A model generated the notes under the pieces. The model was not told the origin of the DNA, made no database searches, and was given only the letters and a program-made list of their open reading frames with translations. The translations under genes were made by a program, and so were the position numbers. From Streptantibioticus_A sp037034305 (GTDB taxonomy: Bacteria; Actinomycetota; Actinomycetes; Streptomycetales; Streptomycetaceae), in assembly GCA_037034305.1 (NCBI GenBank), contig JBAGJY010000033.1, forward strand, positions 6,802-70,801: a DNA stretch of 64,000 nt, in the 5' to 3' direction. Below, piece by piece: positions 1 through 8,717 of this stretch. Position 1 is the first letter of the stretch. Every line of letters starts with the position of its first letter.

Positions 1-269
1 AGCTCGCTGTGCGCGGGGTCGTAGCGCTCGACCAGGAACGCCGGGCGGCCCTCGTGCAGCCCGAGCAGCGCGTCGTGGTGCGGATCGGCGTCGATGGCCG
101 TGAACGCGCGCCGAACGTCGGCGAGTTGGGCGTCCTGCATCATCCAGAAGACGGACTTGGGGTGGGTGACCCAACCGTGCAGCAGCTCGCTGTCGGCGAC
201 CGGGTCCACCGGGCGGACGGCGAACCGCCCGAGCCGCTGGTCGGTACGGCTGAAGAGAAAGCCGGTCAT
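1..269 (-). CDS. desC: DesC-like N6-hydroxycadaverine acyltransferase (partial, 3' end off window)
   Basis: The fragment covers about the first 89 residues of a GNAT-superfamily acyltransferase. It reads MTGFLFSRTDQRLG and then carries the block HGWVTHPKSVFWMMQ, typical of siderophore acyltransferases of the IucB/DesC type, and ends near VERYDPAHSE. In desferrioxamine assembly this enzyme puts acetyl or succinyl on N-hydroxycadaverine. The ATG follows the desB stop by a single base, so the two genes are translationally coupled. The C-terminal half and the NIS synthetase desD expected next lie beyond the left edge. Identity rests on the N-terminal block and on the operon order, which matches the known desEF-ABCD arrangement of Streptomyces. 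Confidence 0.88.
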   Translation of the reverse strand, partial: MTGFLFSRTDQRLGRFAVRPVDPVADSELLHGWVTHPKSVFWMMQDAQLADVRRAFTAIDADPHHDALLGLHEGRPAFLVERYDPAHSE

Positions 270-270
270 C

Positions 271-1608
271 TCAGGCCACCCCTGCCCGGGCGCCGGCGGG
301 AGCGCCGAACTCCTGGAAGGCGATGGCCTTCTCCACCGGATAGCGTTCGCGGCCCAGCAGCTCGCGGATGATCCACGAGTTGCGGTAGGCGCCCATGCCC
401 AGGTCGGGGGCGGTGATGCTGTGGGTGTGCACGGCGGCGTTCTGCACGAAGATCCCGTTTCCGGTGGTGTCGACGCTGTAGTTGCGGCGCACCGCGAACC
501 GGCCCTGCTCGTCCCAGACGATCCGGTCGCGCACCGGCGCCAGGAAGTCCGGCACCTGGTAGCGGTAGCCCGTGGCCAGCACCAGGCCCTCGGTGGCCAG
601 CGAGAAGTCCCGCCCCTGCTCCTCCTGGCGCAGGTCCAGGGTGTAGGTGGCGCTCGCGGCGGTGTAACGCGCCCCGGACAGCGCGGTGTTGGTCATCAGC
701 CGGGTCGGGCAGGGGCCCTTGAGGCTCTTCTGGTACAGCAGGTCGAAGATGTCGTTGATCAGGTCGGAGTTGATGCCCTTGTACAGCGGCTTGTGCTCCA
801 CGGCCAGCCGGTCGCGGGTGGCCTGCGGCAGCGCGTGGAAGTAGTCGGTGTACTCCGGGGAGGTCATCTCCAAGGTGAGCTTGGTGTACTCCAGCGGGAA
901 GAACCGGGGGGAGCGGGTCACCCAGGTCAGTTCGTAGCCGTGGGAGTCGATGTCCTGGAGCAGGTCGTAGTAGATCTCGGCGGCGCTCTGGCCACTGCCG
1001 ACGATGGTGATGCTCCGCTTGTCCTGCAGCGACGCCTTGCTCTCCAGATAGCGGGAGTTGTGGATCAGGTCGCCCTCCAGGCCGCGGCACGCCTCGGGGA
1101 CGTACGGCGGCGTTCCGGTGCCGAGCACCAGGCGCCTGGCCCGGTGCACGGCGCGCTCACCGGTGGCCAGCACGATGCTGTGCACCGCGTACAGCTCGTC
1201 GGCCTCGTCGTACTCGACGCTGGTGACCTGGTGGCCGAAGCGCAGGTTGTCCAGCTTTCCGGCCGCCCAGCGGCAGTAGTCGTTGTACTCGCTGCGCAGC
1301 GGGTAGAAGTTCTCCCGGATGTAGAACGAGTACAGACGGCCCGACTCCTTGAGGTAGTTGAGGAACGAGAAGGGCGAGGTGGGATCGGCCAGGGTGACCA
1401 GGTCCGACATGAACGGCGTCTGCAGGGTGCTGCTCTCCAGCAGCATCCCGGTGTGCCAGTTGAAGCCGGGCTTGCTCTCCAGGAACAGTCCGGTCAGCTC
1501 CTCGATGGGCTCGGTCAGACAGGCGAGTCCGAGGTTGAAGGGGCCGAGGCCGATGCCGACGAAGTCGTACGGCGTGCTCGGGTCGTGCGGTGCGTGTGGC
1601 GTGGACAA
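271..1608 (-). CDS. desB: DesB, cadaverine/lysine N6-monooxygenase
   Basis: A 445-residue flavin-dependent N-hydroxylating monooxygenase. It has the FAD-binding GIGLGPFNLGLA at residues 18-29, an NADPH-binding GSGQSAAEIYYDL segment near residue 205, and the late ATGY motif typical of IucD/SidA/PvdA enzymes. In desferrioxamine biosynthesis the enzyme hydroxylates cadaverine made by DesA. It lies 30 bp downstream of desA and 1 bp upstream of desC, so one transcript is likely. Length is normal for the family and no key motif is missing. Confidence 0.95.
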   Translation of the reverse strand: MSTPHAPHDPSTPYDFVGIGLGPFNLGLACLTEPIEELTGLFLESKPGFNWHTGMLLESSTLQTPFMSDLVTLADPTSPFSFLNYLKESGRLYSFYIRENFYPLRSEYNDYCRWAAGKLDNLRFGHQVTSVEYDEADELYAVHSIVLATGERAVHRARRLVLGTGTPPYVPEACRGLEGDLIHNSRYLESKASLQDKRSITIVGSGQSAAEIYYDLLQDIDSHGYELTWVTRSPRFFPLEYTKLTLEMTSPEYTDYFHALPQATRDRLAVEHKPLYKGINSDLINDIFDLLYQKSLKGPCPTRLMTNTALSGARYTAASATYTLDLRQEEQGRDFSLATEGLVLATGYRYQVPDFLAPVRDRIVWDEQGRFAVRRNYSVDTTGNGIFVQNAAVHTHSITAPDLGMGAYRNSWIIRELLGRERYPVEKAIAFQEFGAPAGARAGVA

Positions 1609-1638
1609 GGGTTCTCTCCGGTCCGGGGGTCGGGTCGG

Positions 1639-3144
1639 TCAGCTGGCTCGGGCGTGGCCGTGTTCCGGGCCCGCGTGCTCGGACAGGTAGCGGTGGGCGT
1701 GGTCGGCGAGCAGATCGAGGACGTGCGCGATGTCGTCCAGCGTGGTGCGCGGGTTGAGCAGGGTGAACTTCAGGTGGTGCCGCCCGTCCACCACCGTCCC
1801 GGCGACCACGGCCGCACCGGAGGCGGCCAGCGCCTCCCGGGCGCGGAGGTTGGCCCGGTCGCACAGCGCGGGGGAGAGGTTCCCTGCCGGGACGTAGCGG
1901 AAGACCAGGGTGCTCAACTGGGGTTCGGTGACCACCTCGAAGCGCGGGTCGTCGCTCAGGAGCTTCCACGCGTCGGCGGCGAGGTCCACCACGTCGTCGA
2001 ACAGCGCTCCCACGCCCTCGGCGCCCATGACCCGCAGCGTGAACCACAGCTTGAGCGCGTCGAACCGCCGGGTGGTCTGGATGCTCTTGTCGACCTGGTT
2101 GGGTATCAGGTTCTCGGCGGCCCTGACCGGGTTGAGGTAGTCGGCGTGGTAGGTGGCGTGCCGCAGCGTCGAGCGGTCGCGCACCAGCACCGCGCTCGAA
2201 CTCACCGGCTGGAAGAATGACTTGTGGTAGTCCACGGTCACCGAGTCGGCCCGCTCGATGCCGTCGAGCAGATGGCGGCGGCGGTGGGAGACCAGCAGCC
2301 CGCAGCCGTAGGCGGCGTCCACGTGCAGCCAGGTTCCGGCCCGCTCGCACAGCTCGGCGATCCTCGGCAGCGGGTCGATGCTGCCGAAGTCGGTGGTGCC
2401 CGCGGTGGCGCAGACCGCCATCACCACCAGTCCCTCGTCCCGGCAGCGGTCCAGTTCGGCGGCGAGCGCGTCGGTGCGCATCCGCCGGTTCTCGTCGCAC
2501 GGCACGGGGATCACCGCCTCGTAGCCCAGGCCCAGCAGGGCGGCCGACTTGGCGATGCTGAAGTGGCCGCACTCGGAGGCGAGGATGCGCAGCCGGGGCA
2601 GGATCTCCGCCTTGCGCGGCGGGGTCGGCGAGCCGCTTCGCACGACACGGCACGCCTCGTCGCGGGCCAGCAGCATCGCGTGCAGGTTGGACTGGGTGCC
2701 GCCGCTGGTGAACACACCGTCCGCGGTGTCGCCCAGACCGATCCGCGCGGCGGTCCAGTCGATCAGCCGCCGCTCGATCAGCGTGCCGCCGTAGCTCTGG
2801 TCCCAGGTGTCCAGCGAGGAGTTGACCGAGCAGAGCACCGCCTCCGCGAGCACCGCCGGTATCACCACCGGGCAGTTGAGGTGCCCGAGGTAGCGGGGAT
2901 GGTGGAAGTAGACGGCGTCCCGCAGGTACACCCGCTCCAGTTCGTCCAGCGCGGCGGACGGGTCACCCAGCGGCTGCTCCAGGTCGATCGCCTCGACCAC
3001 CGGGGTCAGCTGGGCCGGGGTGATCCCGGTCAACGGCCGTTCGGTACGGGAGAGTTTGTCCGCCACCCGCTCCACGCCCTCGGTCACCCAGCGCCGGTAG
3101 TCCTCGGCCGTCTCGTCGTTGAGCAGGTACGACGTGAAACTCAT
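1639..3144 (-). CDS. desA: DesA, PLP-dependent lysine decarboxylase
   Basis: A 501-residue group II amino-acid decarboxylase (fold type I, aromatic-decarboxylase family). The PLP lysine lies in TVDYHKSFFQP near residue 310, preceded by HVDAAYGCG, whose Asp contacts the pyridine nitrogen. The enzyme converts L-lysine to cadaverine, the first step of desferrioxamine biosynthesis. The ATG has a ribosome site AGGAAG six bases upstream. A 76-bp gap with a GC hairpin separates it from desF. I see no iron box directly upstream of this gene, so iron control probably comes from the desE promoter by read-through. Confidence 0.95.
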   Translation of the reverse strand: MSFTSYLLNDETAEDYRRWVTEGVERVADKLSRTERPLTGITPAQLTPVVEAIDLEQPLGDPSAALDELERVYLRDAVYFHHPRYLGHLNCPVVIPAVLAEAVLCSVNSSLDTWDQSYGGTLIERRLIDWTAARIGLGDTADGVFTSGGTQSNLHAMLLARDEACRVVRSGSPTPPRKAEILPRLRILASECGHFSIAKSAALLGLGYEAVIPVPCDENRRMRTDALAAELDRCRDEGLVVMAVCATAGTTDFGSIDPLPRIAELCERAGTWLHVDAAYGCGLLVSHRRRHLLDGIERADSVTVDYHKSFFQPVSSSAVLVRDRSTLRHATYHADYLNPVRAAENLIPNQVDKSIQTTRRFDALKLWFTLRVMGAEGVGALFDDVVDLAADAWKLLSDDPRFEVVTEPQLSTLVFRYVPAGNLSPALCDRANLRAREALAASGAAVVAGTVVDGRHHLKFTLLNPRTTLDDIAHVLDLLADHAHRYLSEHAGPEHGHARAS

Positions 3145-3190
3145 GTTGCTTCCTAGGGTCAGGTGTCGGGGGGTTGGGGCATGGCCCCGT

Positions 3191-3207
3191 CGGGGGCTCG
3201 GCCCCCG
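3191..3207. terminator. intergenic GC hairpin between desF and desA
   Basis: A perfect 7-bp stem, CGGGGGC-TCG-GCCCCCG, lies in the gap between the desF stop and the desA start. There is no T-run, so it may be an mRNA-stabilising or partial termination element that sets the ratio of transport to biosynthesis transcripts rather than a full terminator. The structure is seen directly; its role is inferred. Confidence 0.4.
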
Positions 3208-3220
3208 GAGGATGAGGTCG

Positions 3221-4069
3221 TCAGTCCTCGGCCGCGGCCGTGCCGGAGACGACCTCGGCGAGCAGGTCCTCCTCGGTCGCGCCGCGGCGCCAGTAGCCGG
3301 TGAACTTCACGGCCCCGCGGTCGAATCCGCGCTCGCCGACCAGATGGCGGCGCAGCGCCCGCACCGAGCCCGCCTCACCGGCTATCCACGCGTAGGGCGC
3401 GCCGTCGGGCAGTTCGGCGTCGCGTACCGCCGCCAGCAGCGGGTCGTCGGCCCGGGCGCCGTCACGGACCAGCCAGACGATGTCGGCGCTGGCCGCGGTG
3501 GGCAGGTCCCGCAGGTCCGCCGGGTGGCTGACCTCGATCCAGACCTTGGCCCGGGTGCCGGGCGGCAGCCAGTCCAGGATCCCGGCGATCGCGGGCAGCG
3601 CCGTCTCGTCGCCGGTGACCAGCACCCAGTCGGTGCCCGGTGGCGGCCGGAAGTCCACCCCGCCGTTGTCCTCGACGACCGGGCCGAGCACCGTCACCCG
3701 GTCCCCGGGCCGGGCCCGCTGGGCCCAGCGGGACGCCGGGCCGGTGCCGCCGTGCACCGCGAAGTCCACGTCCAACTCCTGTGGATCACAGCGCTGTTCG
3801 CGCACGGTGTACGAGCGCATCACCCCGCGCACCGCCGGGTCCATGGTCCGCCATTGGGCGAACCAGTCCTGATGGGTGGGGACGACAGGGGCCTCCTGGC
3901 CGGGGTGCGGCAGGAACAGCTTGAACCGCTGGTCCCGGCCGCCGGAGGTGAAGCCCGCCAACTGCTCGCCGCCGAAGGTGACCCGGACCATGCCGGGGCC
4001 CAGGCGTGCGGTGCGGACCACTCGCAGGTCGAAGAAGCGGAACGGAACGGCGGGGGCTGCGGTGGTCAT
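3221..4069 (-). CDS. desF: DesF-like siderophore-interacting protein (ferric-siderophore reductase)
   Basis: A 282-residue SIP-family flavoprotein related to ViuB/YqjH. The FAD-binding block MRSYTVREQR lies near residue 93 and the NAD(P)H-side motif GDETALPAIAG near residue 153. These proteins reduce ferric siderophores in the cytosol to release iron. The gene sits between the binding protein desE and desA, as in the desEFABCD locus of Streptomyces coelicolor, so the substrate is probably ferrioxamine. The 37-bp gap to desE suggests cotranscription. Confidence 0.9.
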   Translation of the reverse strand: MTTAAPAVPFRFFDLRVVRTARLGPGMVRVTFGGEQLAGFTSGGRDQRFKLFLPHPGQEAPVVPTHQDWFAQWRTMDPAVRGVMRSYTVREQRCDPQELDVDFAVHGGTGPASRWAQRARPGDRVTVLGPVVEDNGGVDFRPPPGTDWVLVTGDETALPAIAGILDWLPPGTRAKVWIEVSHPADLRDLPTAASADIVWLVRDGARADDPLLAAVRDAELPDGAPYAWIAGEAGSVRALRRHLVGERGFDRGAVKFTGYWRRGATEEDLLAEVVSGTAAAED

Positions 4070-4106
4070 GGGTCTCTCCTGGGATGTCCAGATGGGGTGC
4101 CTCGGC

Positions 4107-5123
4107 TCAGCTGACCTTCCTGGCCTTCCGCACGGCCGCCGCCAGCGCCTCGACCATGGGCGCGCACCCCGCGTACGACATGCGCGGCTCGCTCTGCCAG
4201 GGCAGCACCTGGTTCGCCTTGACGGCGGGCAGGTTGGTCCAGGCGGGCTTGCCGGTGAGGAAGTCGGACTGGACGGCGGCCGTGCGGCTGTCCAGCAGGA
4301 TCAGGTCGGCCGGGTACTTGTTGGCGTTCTCCCAGCTGAGGTTCTCGAAGAAGCCGCCCTGCACCTTGTCGGGCATCACGAAGTCAACGCCGAGGGAACG
4401 GAAGTAGGACAGATCGGCGTAGACCTTCGGATCGCAGACGTACAGCAGGTCGGCGCTGGCGGAGGCGGCCATGACCTTGATCCGGCCGTTGGCCTTGGCC
4501 GTGCCGCGCAGCTTCTCGGCCGCTGCCTCGAAGCGGGCCCTGGCGTCGGTGGTCTTCTTCGCCTTCGGGTCGGCGCCGAGCGATTCGGCCAAGTGCGCGT
4601 AGCGCTGGAGGGGTTGGGGCAGCGGCACCCGGCTGACCGTGATGCCGACGCTGGGCGCCAGCTTGAGGATGGTGTCCTTGCTGTCGTCCGGCACGAACCA
4701 CAACGCGCCCGGCTGGAACATGTTGGTCACCAGCAGGTCCGGCCTGAGCGCCGCGTACTTCTCGATGTCGAACTCGCCGTAGGCGTTGCCGATGACGGTG
4801 AGCCTGCCGACGTCCAGGTCGCCCGCCATCGCGTCGGGCCTGCCGTCCTTCAGCTTCGTCGGCCCGAAGACGCCCACGATCTGGTCGCGGAGGCCCAGGT
4901 CGTGCAGGGCCGCGGCGGTGCCGGTGTAGGCGACGACGCGCTTCGGCCGGGAGGCGGCCGTCACCTTCCGCCCGCGGTCGTCGGTGAAGGACCAGCCGTC
5001 GCCCCCGCCGGACGCCGAACCGCCGTTGCTCCCGCAGGCGGTCACCAGGGCGCCAAGACCGAGGGCGCCTCCGGCGGCGAGCAGACCCCGGCGGGAGAGG
5101 CTGGCGGAGGGGGAGAAAGGCAT
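4107..5123 (-). CDS. desE: DesE-like ferrioxamine-binding lipoprotein
   Basis: A 338-residue periplasmic-binding protein of the FepB/FhuD class (cluster 8). The N-terminus has a twin-arginine SRRGLL at residues 10-15, a hydrophobic stretch and a lipobox VTAC with the lipidated Cys30, followed by a Gly/Ser linker. The sequence PKRVVAYTGTAAALHDLGL is typical of siderophore-binding proteins. It should deliver ferric hydroxamates to an ABC permease, and the FecCD-type importer starting 143 bp away on the other strand is the obvious partner. The start lies 72 bp from an iron box, so expression is likely repressed by DmdR1 under iron-replete conditions. Confidence 0.9.
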   Translation of the reverse strand: MPFSPSASLSRRGLLAAGGALGLGALVTACGSNGGSASGGGDGWSFTDDRGRKVTAASRPKRVVAYTGTAAALHDLGLRDQIVGVFGPTKLKDGRPDAMAGDLDVGRLTVIGNAYGEFDIEKYAALRPDLLVTNMFQPGALWFVPDDSKDTILKLAPSVGITVSRVPLPQPLQRYAHLAESLGADPKAKKTTDARARFEAAAEKLRGTAKANGRIKVMAASASADLLYVCDPKVYADLSYFRSLGVDFVMPDKVQGGFFENLSWENANKYPADLILLDSRTAAVQSDFLTGKPAWTNLPAVKANQVLPWQSEPRMSYAGCAPMVEALAAAVRKARKVS

Positions 5124-5194
5124 GGCGGAACTTCCTTCATCGGTGGAGTCATCGGGTACGGCGTGCCGGATGACGCCGGTGATCGAGATCGATG

Positions 5195-5213
5195 TTAGGT
5201 TAACCTAACCTAA
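5195..5213. promoter_or_regulatory. iron box (DmdR/IdeR/DtxR operator)
   Basis: The 19-bp sequence TTAGGTTAACCTAACCTAA closely fits the actinobacterial DtxR-family iron-box consensus, with TTAGG at one end and CCTAA at the other. It is placed between desE (minus) and the FecCD permease operon (plus), so one operator can repress both directions. Match to the consensus is from memory; binding is inferred. Confidence 0.92.
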
Positions 5214-5266
5214 GTCACTGTCCAATGGGGGGCGCCGCCGCTCCTCGGTCGCACCGGAGCACCTAC

Positions 5267-6322
5267 GTGTCGGTCACCAAGTCACCGCAGGCCATCGGGG
5301 GTTCGACGGCGCCGCCGTCGCTCGGTATACGACCGCCGGGCAGACGTGGCGCCCTGCGCGCCGCGGGGCTCCTCGGCGCCCTGCTGCTCTTGGTGGCCGT
5401 GCTGGCGCTGAGCCTCGCGCTGGGCGCCAGGCCGCTCCCGCTCGGCCAGGTGTGGCACGGGGTGTTCGACTCCGGCGACGTGGTGGTGCACCGGATGCGG
5501 TTGCCGCGCACCGTCCTCGGTCTGGTGGTGGGCGTGGCGCTCGGGCTCGCCGGTGGGGTGATGCAGGCGCTGACCCGCAACCCGCTGGCCGACCCCGGCC
5601 TGTTGGGCATCAACGCGGGAGCGTCGGCCGCCGTGGTCTCCGCCATCTCCTTTCTGGGCCTGTCGAGTTTCACGGGATATGTCTGGTTCGCCTTTCTCGG
5701 TGCCGCCGTGGTGTCGGTGCTCATCTACGCGGTCGGCGGTGGGCGCGGCGCGACCCCGGCGCGGCTGGCGCTGGCCGGTGCGGCGGTGAACGCGATGCTC
5801 TACTCCTATGTCAGCGCCGTGGAACTGCTGGACACCGCGTCGCTGGACAAGATGCGGTTCTGGACGGTGGGTTCACTGGCCGCCGCCCAGCCCGGCACCG
5901 CCGAGCGGCTGGCCCCCTTCGTGGCCGTCGGCGCGCTGCTCGCCCTCGCCCTGGCCCGGCCGCTGAACGCGCTGACCCTCGGCGACGACGCCGCGCGGGC
6001 GCTGGGCGCCCGCCCGGCCCGCATCCGGGCCGCCGCCATCGTGGCGGTCACCCTGCTGTGCGGCGCGGCCACCGCGGCCTGCGGACCGATCGTGTTCGTC
6101 GGACTGATGGTCCCGCACCTGGTGCGCTCCCTGACCGGACCCGACCTGCGCTGGCAACTGCCGTACTGCGCACTGCTGGCACCGGTGCTGCTGGTCGGCT
6201 CCGACGTGCTGGGCCGGGTCCTCGCCCGCCCGTCCGAACTCCAGGCGGGCATCGTCACCGCGGTGGTCGGCGGACCGTTCTTCCTCTACTTCGTGCGACG
6301 GAACCGGGCGGTGCGGGCATGA
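5267..6322 (+). CDS. FecCD-family iron-siderophore ABC transporter permease 1
   Basis: A polytopic inner-membrane permease of the FecCD/BtuC family with about ten hydrophobic helices. It contains RLPRTVLGLVVG and the ALTRNPLADPGLLGINAG block that contacts the ATPase. I prefer the GTG at 5267, which has GGAG seven bases upstream; an upstream ATG at 5225 would add 14 residues but sits only 12 bp from the iron box. The stop overlaps the next start (ATGA). The protein should form the membrane channel with the following permease and import ferric siderophore bound by DesE. Confidence 0.9.
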   Translation: MSVTKSPQAIGGSTAPPSLGIRPPGRRGALRAAGLLGALLLLVAVLALSLALGARPLPLGQVWHGVFDSGDVVVHRMRLPRTVLGLVVGVALGLAGGVMQALTRNPLADPGLLGINAGASAAVVSAISFLGLSSFTGYVWFAFLGAAVVSVLIYAVGGGRGATPARLALAGAAVNAMLYSYVSAVELLDTASLDKMRFWTVGSLAAAQPGTAERLAPFVAVGALLALALARPLNALTLGDDAARALGARPARIRAAAIVAVTLLCGAATAACGPIVFVGLMVPHLVRSLTGPDLRWQLPYCALLAPVLLVGSDVLGRVLARPSELQAGIVTAVVGGPFFLYFVRRNRAVRA

Positions 6323-7350
6323 GCGTGATCCGTACCACCGGCGGACTGTCCGTCGCCTATCGGCCGAGAGCGCTGCTGGTCGGCGCCGGTTGCGCACTGC
6401 TCACGCTGGCCGTCGCCGTGCTGTCGATCGGCAGCGGCGAGTACCCGATGAGCCCGGCCGCCGTGCTGCGCACCCTTGCCGGGCAGGGCGCGGCGGCCGA
6501 CACCTTCGTCGTGGAGCAACTGCGCCTGCCACGGGTCGCCACCGCACTCCTGGTCGGCGCGGCGCTGGCGCTGGCCGGTGCGATCTTCCAGTCCCTGGTG
6601 CGCAACCCGCTGGGCAGCCCCGACGTCCTCGGCTTCACCCAGGGCGCGGCCACCGGGGCGCTCACCGTGATCGTGCTGATCGGCGGCGGGGGAGCGGCGC
6701 TCGCGGGCGGCGCGGTACTCGGCGGCGTGCTCACCGGCGTACTGATCTACGCGCTCGCCGCACGGCAGGGCGCGCACGGCTATCCGCTGATCCTGGTCGG
6801 CATCGGGGTGGCGGCGATCCTCACCGGCGTCAACGGCTATCTGCTGACGCGCGCCCAGATCCCGGACGCGGCCCGTGCGGTGCTCTGGCTCACCGGCTCT
6901 GTGGACGGCCGCCAGTGGAGCGACGTGCTGCCGCTCGCGGTGGCCCTGGCGGTCCTCGGGCCAACGGTGCTGCTGGGCTGCGCCCGGGCGCTACGGGTGC
7001 TGGAGATGGGCGACGACACCGCGCACGCACTCGGCGTGCCGGTGCGGCGCACCCGGGTGGCGCTGCTGGCCTGCGCGGTGCTGCTGGCCGCCTTCGCCGC
7101 GGCGGCGGCCGGTCCGGTGGCGTTCGTCGCGCTCACCGCGCCACGGCTGACCCGACGGCTGACCGGGGCGCCGGGACCGAACCTGGTGCCGTCGCTGTGC
7201 ATGGGCGCCGCGCTGATGGTCGGCGCCGACTGGATCGCCCAACGCCTGTTCACCGGGCACCAGTTGCCGGTGGGCGTGGTGACCGGCGTGCTGGGCGGCG
7301 GCTATCTGGTGTGCCTGCTGGCCACCGAACGCAGGCGGGGGCGGATATGA
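6319..7350 (+). CDS. FecCD-family iron-siderophore ABC transporter permease 2
   Basis: A 343-residue second permease of the same family, with LRLPRVATALLVGAALALAG and RNPLGSPDVLGFTQGA as the conserved blocks. The start overlaps the upstream stop and its own stop overlaps the ATPase start, a tight translational-coupling arrangement. FecCD permeases often work as heterodimers, and the pair here matches that. Membrane topology is apparent from repeated Leu/Ala/Val/Gly-rich segments. Confidence 0.9.
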   Translation: MSVIRTTGGLSVAYRPRALLVGAGCALLTLAVAVLSIGSGEYPMSPAAVLRTLAGQGAAADTFVVEQLRLPRVATALLVGAALALAGAIFQSLVRNPLGSPDVLGFTQGAATGALTVIVLIGGGGAALAGGAVLGGVLTGVLIYALAARQGAHGYPLILVGIGVAAILTGVNGYLLTRAQIPDAARAVLWLTGSVDGRQWSDVLPLAVALAVLGPTVLLGCARALRVLEMGDDTAHALGVPVRRTRVALLACAVLLAAFAAAAAGPVAFVALTAPRLTRRLTGAPGPNLVPSLCMGAALMVGADWIAQRLFTGHQLPVGVVTGVLGGGYLVCLLATERRRGRI

Positions 7351-8222
7351 GCGGGAACATGAACGACGGACAAGGCGAGGTAGGGAAGATGACACAGGCC
7401 GCCACTCGACTGAGCGGCAGCGGGCTGACCCTCGCCTACGAGCAGCGCACCATCGCCGAGCACCTCGACGTGACCGTGCCGGACCACTCCTTCACGGTCA
7501 TCGTCGGCCCCAACGCCTGTGGCAAGTCCACCCTGTTGCGGGCGCTGTCCAGGACCCTGAAGCCCTCGGCCGGAATGGTGCTGCTGGACGGGCAGGACAT
7601 CCACACCGTGCCCGCCAGGAAGGCGGCCAGGACCCTGGGGCTGCTGCCGCAGTCGTCCATCGCGCCGGACGGCATCACCGTCGGCGACCTGGTGGCCCGC
7701 GGCCGCTATCCGCATCAGGGACTGCTGCGCCAGTGGTCGCGCCAGGACGAGCGGATCGTCGCCGAGTCCATGGCCGCCACCGGCGTCAGCGAACTGGCCG
7801 ACCGCGGTGTCGACGAACTGTCCGGCGGTCAGCGGCAGCGCGTGTGGATCGCCATGGCGCTCGCCCAGCAGACTCCGCTGCTGCTGCTGGACGAGCCGAC
7901 CACGTACCTCGACATCGCCCACCAGATCGATGTGCTCGACCTGTGCGCCGAACTCCACGCCGAGCAGGGCCGTACCCTCGTCGCCGTACTGCACGACCTC
8001 AACCAGGCGGCCCGCTACGCCACCCATCTGATCGCCATGCGCGCCGGACGGGTGATCGCCTCCGGCGCGCCCGGCGACATCGTCACCGCCGAACTGGTCG
8101 AGGAGGTCTTCGGCGTACCCTGCCGCGTCATCGACGACCCGGAGACGGGCACACCGCTGGTCGTTCCCTCGGCACCGCGACGCTCGGGCGCACGGTCCGA
8201 GCCAGCCGCCGCTGGCCGATAA
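7347..8222 (+). CDS. iron-siderophore ABC transporter ATP-binding protein
   Basis: A 291-residue ABC ATPase of the FepC/FhuC type. Walker A GPNACGKST is at 54-62, the Q-loop LLPQ at 99-102, the signature LSGGQ at 158-162 and Walker B LLLLDEP at 178-184, followed by a switch histidine in AVLHDLNQAARY. It powers the two preceding permeases. The ATG at 7347 overlaps the upstream stop; an internal ATG at 7389 preceded by GAGGTAGGGAAG could also be used and would remove 14 poorly conserved residues. Confidence 0.93.
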   Translation: MSGNMNDGQGEVGKMTQAATRLSGSGLTLAYEQRTIAEHLDVTVPDHSFTVIVGPNACGKSTLLRALSRTLKPSAGMVLLDGQDIHTVPARKAARTLGLLPQSSIAPDGITVGDLVARGRYPHQGLLRQWSRQDERIVAESMAATGVSELADRGVDELSGGQRQRVWIAMALAQQTPLLLLDEPTTYLDIAHQIDVLDLCAELHAEQGRTLVAVLHDLNQAARYATHLIAMRAGRVIASGAPGDIVTAELVEEVFGVPCRVIDDPETGTPLVVPSAPRRSGARSEPAAAGR

Positions 8223-8331
8223 CCCCCTGTGACCACCGGTAGCAGATGTGAGCCCGCGCAAACACTTGGTAAACAGGGCGAGGCCTGGCGGAACACGCCG
8301 GGAAAACCCGGAAACACCAAGAGGAGCATTC

Positions 8332-8715
8332 ATGCGCCAGCGCGCAATTCGCTTAGGGGTGGCGGTTACGGCTGTGGGCGTGGCGGCGGCGTTGGCGCCC
8401 GCGAGCTACGCCGCCGCCCCCGAGCGGTGCGGGAAGGGCGACTTCTGCCTGTTCAGCGGCCCGCACCAGTCGGGCGATGTGCTGTACAAGCTCGACGCGA
8501 AGGTACGCAAGACGACGTTCACCTTCCCCGACGTCGACGCCCTCGCGCTGCCCGGTGGCCCGCGCTCGGCGCACAACCCGATACCGGACAGCTTCGGTTG
8601 CGTCGTGCGCCTCAACGACAAGGCGCACTTCGCCGGTGAGGAACAGGAAATCGGCGGCGGGAACTCGGAGTTGTCCGGCGCGCCGGTGGCCGCCATCACC
8701 GTCGACTGCGGCTGA
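8332..8715 (+). CDS. secreted peptidase inhibitor I36-family protein
   Basis: A 127-residue exported protein. A signal peptide (MRQRAIRLGVAVTAVGVAAALAPASYA) is followed by a short mature domain with CGKGDFCLFSGPHQSGDV, the pattern of the small beta/gamma-crystallin-like I36 protease inhibitors common in Streptomyces. Mature cysteines are consistent with disulfides. The ATG at 8332 has GAGGAG five bases upstream. It ends 2 bp before the convergent xylR stop. Target protease is unknown. Confidence 0.75.
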   Translation: MRQRAIRLGVAVTAVGVAAALAPASYAAAPERCGKGDFCLFSGPHQSGDVLYKLDAKVRKTTFTFPDVDALALPGGPRSAHNPIPDSFGCVVRLNDKAHFAGEEQEIGGGNSELSGAPVAAITVDCG

Positions 8716-8717
8716 CC

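Noticed and set aside
94..2220. Very long plus-strand open frame opposite desA/desB
   Set aside because: It is the antisense shadow of desB and desA, has no family similarity and arises from high third-position GC.
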